Shown here: piece by piece, positions 30,370 to 32,095 of the stretch
Layout: each line of letters opens with the position of its first letter
Numbering within the stretch: the stretch's first letter is position 1
Assembly: GCA_002327305.1 (NCBI GenBank)
Contig: DCUZ01000026.1
Location: forward strand, 15,759-47,853
From: Holophagales bacterium UBA2201
GTDB taxonomy: Bacteria; Acidobacteriota; Thermoanaerobaculia; UBA2201
Direction: 5' to 3'
DNA length: 32,095 bases
The notes under the pieces: model-generated
The model's database searches: none
What the model saw: the letters and a program-made list of their open reading frames with translations, nothing else
Told to the model about the DNA's origin: nothing
Program-made: the position numbers and the translations under genes

Positions 30370-31582
30370 ACTCAATGGAAATGAACCCCATCTGATCCAA
30401 TGTCAGACCTGTCGTGAACGCCACGAACTGGCGAAGGCCTTCCACGCCCGGATGAAGAGCGCGGAGCCCGCCGCATCGGCCGCTGCGGCAAGCTGGGAGG
30501 CCGACCGGGAAGCCCGCCGGTGGGTGGATGCGGTGTCTCTTGTCCAGCGGGCCTGGCCCGGCGCGGCCGTTCCGGAACCGGTGGGGGCCACCCCCGAGCT
30601 GGTTCTGGCCTGCTGTGAACAATCGCGGCATGCCCTCCTGAAGAGCCCGAATGAGGCGCAAGGATGGCTGGAATGGGCGGAAGCGATCATGGCGCGGACC
30701 CGACCGACTGCCGACCTCCGGCGCGACCGGGACCGCCGATGGGCGGAGCTCCGCCTGATCGCGACCCGGGGCAATCTGCTCATGGCCCGCGGTCACATCC
30801 ATCCGGCGCATGCCCTTCTGGAGGAGGCACGGAAGGGTTTTTCAGATCTGGGGGATGAATTTCAAGCAGCGCTGTCCGCCCGAAGCATCGCCTTTACCCT
30901 GGTCAAGTCGGGCCTGCTGTTGGACGCGGCAAAACTCTGCTCCGATGCGATTCGGACCTTGCGCGACTACGGCGCCGGAAGGGAGGAGCTGTTGATGATG
31001 AACAACCTCGCCCTGGTATGCCTGCCGCTTTCCGAACATCGCAAAGCCCGGCTCATCTTCGATTATCTGGTGACGCACCTGGGAGCATCCGACCCCTTCG
31101 TTTTCACGGTGCGCCGCAACGCCGCCGTGGCCGTGCTCGAGGCCGGCGACCGGGAAGAGGCCTTGCGCCGGGCGAATGCCCTCGCCGCGGAATTGGCGGG
31201 AGGGGACCTCGAACTCGAAAAGGCCAGAACGGGCCGGCTCCAGGGTGAAATCCTCCTGTTGATGGGCCATGCCGAGCGGGCGCTGAAGATGCTGCGCAAA
31301 GCGGAGAAACTTCTGCGACCCCTGGAAGCGGGATACGAGATGGCCCAACTCAACGCACTGCTGGGGCAGGCGCACCTCCTGTCGGGCCGGAATGGGGAAG
31401 CCCGCAATTTTCTCCGGCGGGCCTTGGATTTTTTCACGAACGAGGGATTCGCCCTCGATCTGGTCCATCTACTGGAGTCATGGAGCCTTGCGGCGGATGA
31501 GGGGAGATCCGCCGACCGTGATTTTGCCGCCTTCCGACACTATTGGCAGTTCGGGCCGGCGATGGACGTTTCTCCTTCTTAA
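30332..31582 (+). CDS. Soluble zinc-finger anti-sigma factor fused to TPR repeats
   Basis: 416 residues. The N-terminus (CYRPDEILELNGNEPH, then LIQCQTCRE) has the H-x3-C-x2-C motif of zinc-containing anti-sigma (ZAS) domains, directly following an ECF sigma gene. No transmembrane segment follows; instead residues ~80-410 are TPR-like helices (for example RWAELRLIATRGNLLMARG and LMMNNLALVCLPLSEHRKARL). The expected role is to hold the ECF sigma inactive in the cytoplasm until a signal reaches the zinc site or the TPR surface. GGAGGA at 30321-30326 places the start at ATG 30332, in preference to 30317 or 30338. The divergent gene at 28396 is a paralogue of the TPR part without the finger. Calling it an anti-sigma factor rests on motif plus position. 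Confidence 0.75.
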   Translation: MGMKCYRPDEILELNGNEPHLIQCQTCRERHELAKAFHARMKSAEPAASAAAASWEADREARRWVDAVSLVQRAWPGAAVPEPVGATPELVLACCEQSRHALLKSPNEAQGWLEWAEAIMARTRPTADLRRDRDRRWAELRLIATRGNLLMARGHIHPAHALLEEARKGFSDLGDEFQAALSARSIAFTLVKSGLLLDAAKLCSDAIRTLRDYGAGREELLMMNNLALVCLPLSEHRKARLIFDYLVTHLGASDPFVFTVRRNAAVAVLEAGDREEALRRANALAAELAGGDLELEKARTGRLQGEILLLMGHAERALKMLRKAEKLLRPLEAGYEMAQLNALLGQAHLLSGRNGEARNFLRRALDFFTNEGFALDLVHLLESWSLAADEGRSADRDFAAFRHYWQFGPAMDVSPS

Positions 31583-31596
31583 GAGAGGTCCAGTCT

Positions 31597-31623
31597 GTAA
31601 CCAATTGATAATGAATTAGTTAC
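31597..31623. repeat. Inverted repeat downstream of the anti-sigma gene
   Basis: GTAACCAATT and AATTAGTTAC pair at 9 of 10 positions around a 7-nt spacer, in an AT-rich stretch 14 nt after the stop codon. There is no U-tract. It could be an operator for the next gene or a 3' stem-loop. Confidence 0.45.
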
Positions 31624-31647
31624 ATCATTACGCCGATAGGCGGACGG

Positions 31648-31665
31648 GGCGGAACCCGTTCCGCC
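31648..31665. repeat. GGCGGAAC palindrome
   Basis: GGCGGAAC and GTTCCGCC form an 8-bp inverted repeat around CC, between the anti-sigma gene and the last gene. It lacks a T-tract and may be a dispersed repeat or a weak transcription end. Confidence 0.35.
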
Positions 31666-31736
31666 AAACGTGGCAGTAAGCAAAATCCGTTTTTTTGACA
31701 CTTCCTAAATGAATACCAAATCCAAGGAGGTGCCAA

Positions 31737-32095
31737 ATGAACAGATTTAAAATCGGCGTCCTGCTCCTCGTTCTCTTTTCCGGGGCCCTGCTCTTCCCCC
31801 AGTCCGCCCAATGGGAACGGGAAGCCTTAAAACTCCAGAACACCATCCGAACCCTGGGGACCCTCATCTCCGTCAACCCCTTCCCGGGCGAGGTACCGGG
31901 ACTGGAGACGGCCATCACCAACAAGACCGGCCAGATGATGGGAGATATGGACGCGCTGAATGACGCCCTGGAGGCTGAAATGCCGTCGCTCAGCGCCGAC
32001 GAGCGGCAGGAGGCCCTCACCACCACCGCCACGCTGATGATGCAGGTGGCCGATCTGGGCAACCAGCTCTACATCAGGGGTTTCAGCGCCTTGAC
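31737..32095 (+). CDS. Secreted protein, N-terminal part (cut by window end)
   Basis: The first 119 residues of an exported protein: signal peptide MNRFKIGVLLLVLFSGALLFPQS, then a soluble helical region with acidic and alanine-rich segments (DALNDALEAEMPSLSADERQEAL). I do not recognise a family. A strong AAGGAGGTG (31724-31732) sets ATG 31737. A TTGACA occurs at 31695-31700, but no matching -10 box is seen at the right distance. The gene continues past 32095. Confidence 0.65.
   Translation, partial: MNRFKIGVLLLVLFSGALLFPQSAQWEREALKLQNTIRTLGTLISVNPFPGEVPGLETAITNKTGQMMGDMDALNDALEAEMPSLSADERQEALTTTATLMMQVADLGNQLYIRGFSAL

Overview
This window is GC-rich, coding-dense bacterial DNA. It carries Tat-type and Sec-type signal peptides, strong Shine-Dalgarno sites, ECF sigma factors, a type II secretion/type IV pilus-class ATPase, a multiheme cytochrome c and large hybrid sensor kinases. 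The style suggests a free-living Gram-negative bacterium, possibly Acidobacteriota or a related uncultured phylum. No marker gene is present, so that placement is a weak inference. I see no rRNA, tRNA, CRISPR array or transposase gene. The first bases are a 19-G run that looks like a contig-end artefact, and the last gene is cut by the window edge.

Left part (1-11.4 kb) is cell-envelope and accessory metabolism. It holds the tail of a TPR protein, a GT-C type membrane glycosyltransferase (minus strand), and a plus-strand pair of a secreted DUF1573-like protein and a HEAT-repeat/metallo-beta-lactamase fusion. Next is a minus-strand sulfatase operon: a Thr-type sulfatase-like hydrolase, a radical SAM anaerobic sulfatase-maturating enzyme, and a Cys-type Tat lipoprotein sulfatase. 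An unrecognised secreted protein with a clean intrinsic terminator follows.

Right part (11.7-31.6 kb) is almost entirely signal transduction. Two divergent genes encode receiver-ECF sigma fusions, one preceded by a stand-alone degenerate receiver and the other followed by a receiver-EAL c-di-GMP phosphodiesterase. Next come a receiver-GspE/PilB ATPase-receiver triple fusion and a triheme cytochrome. A five-gene operon follows: a four-PAS sensor, a small protein, a hybrid kinase with receiver and Hpt, a receiver-GGDEF cyclase with I-site, and a receiver with a CxxC tail. The region ends with a classical ECF sigma factor overlapping a zinc-finger anti-sigma/TPR fusion, and a divergent TPR paralogue. 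Together these could form a phosphorelay that acts on transcription through receiver-gated sigma factors, on c-di-GMP through opposing EAL and GGDEF enzymes, and on a secretion/pilus motor. That wiring is inferred from co-location only.

Most larger intergenic gaps contain short arrays with a strict 7-nt period, each with its own core word. There is also a 235-bp MITE-like element with 17-18 bp terminal inverted repeats, a nested palindrome, and hairpin repeats built around TCCGGA.
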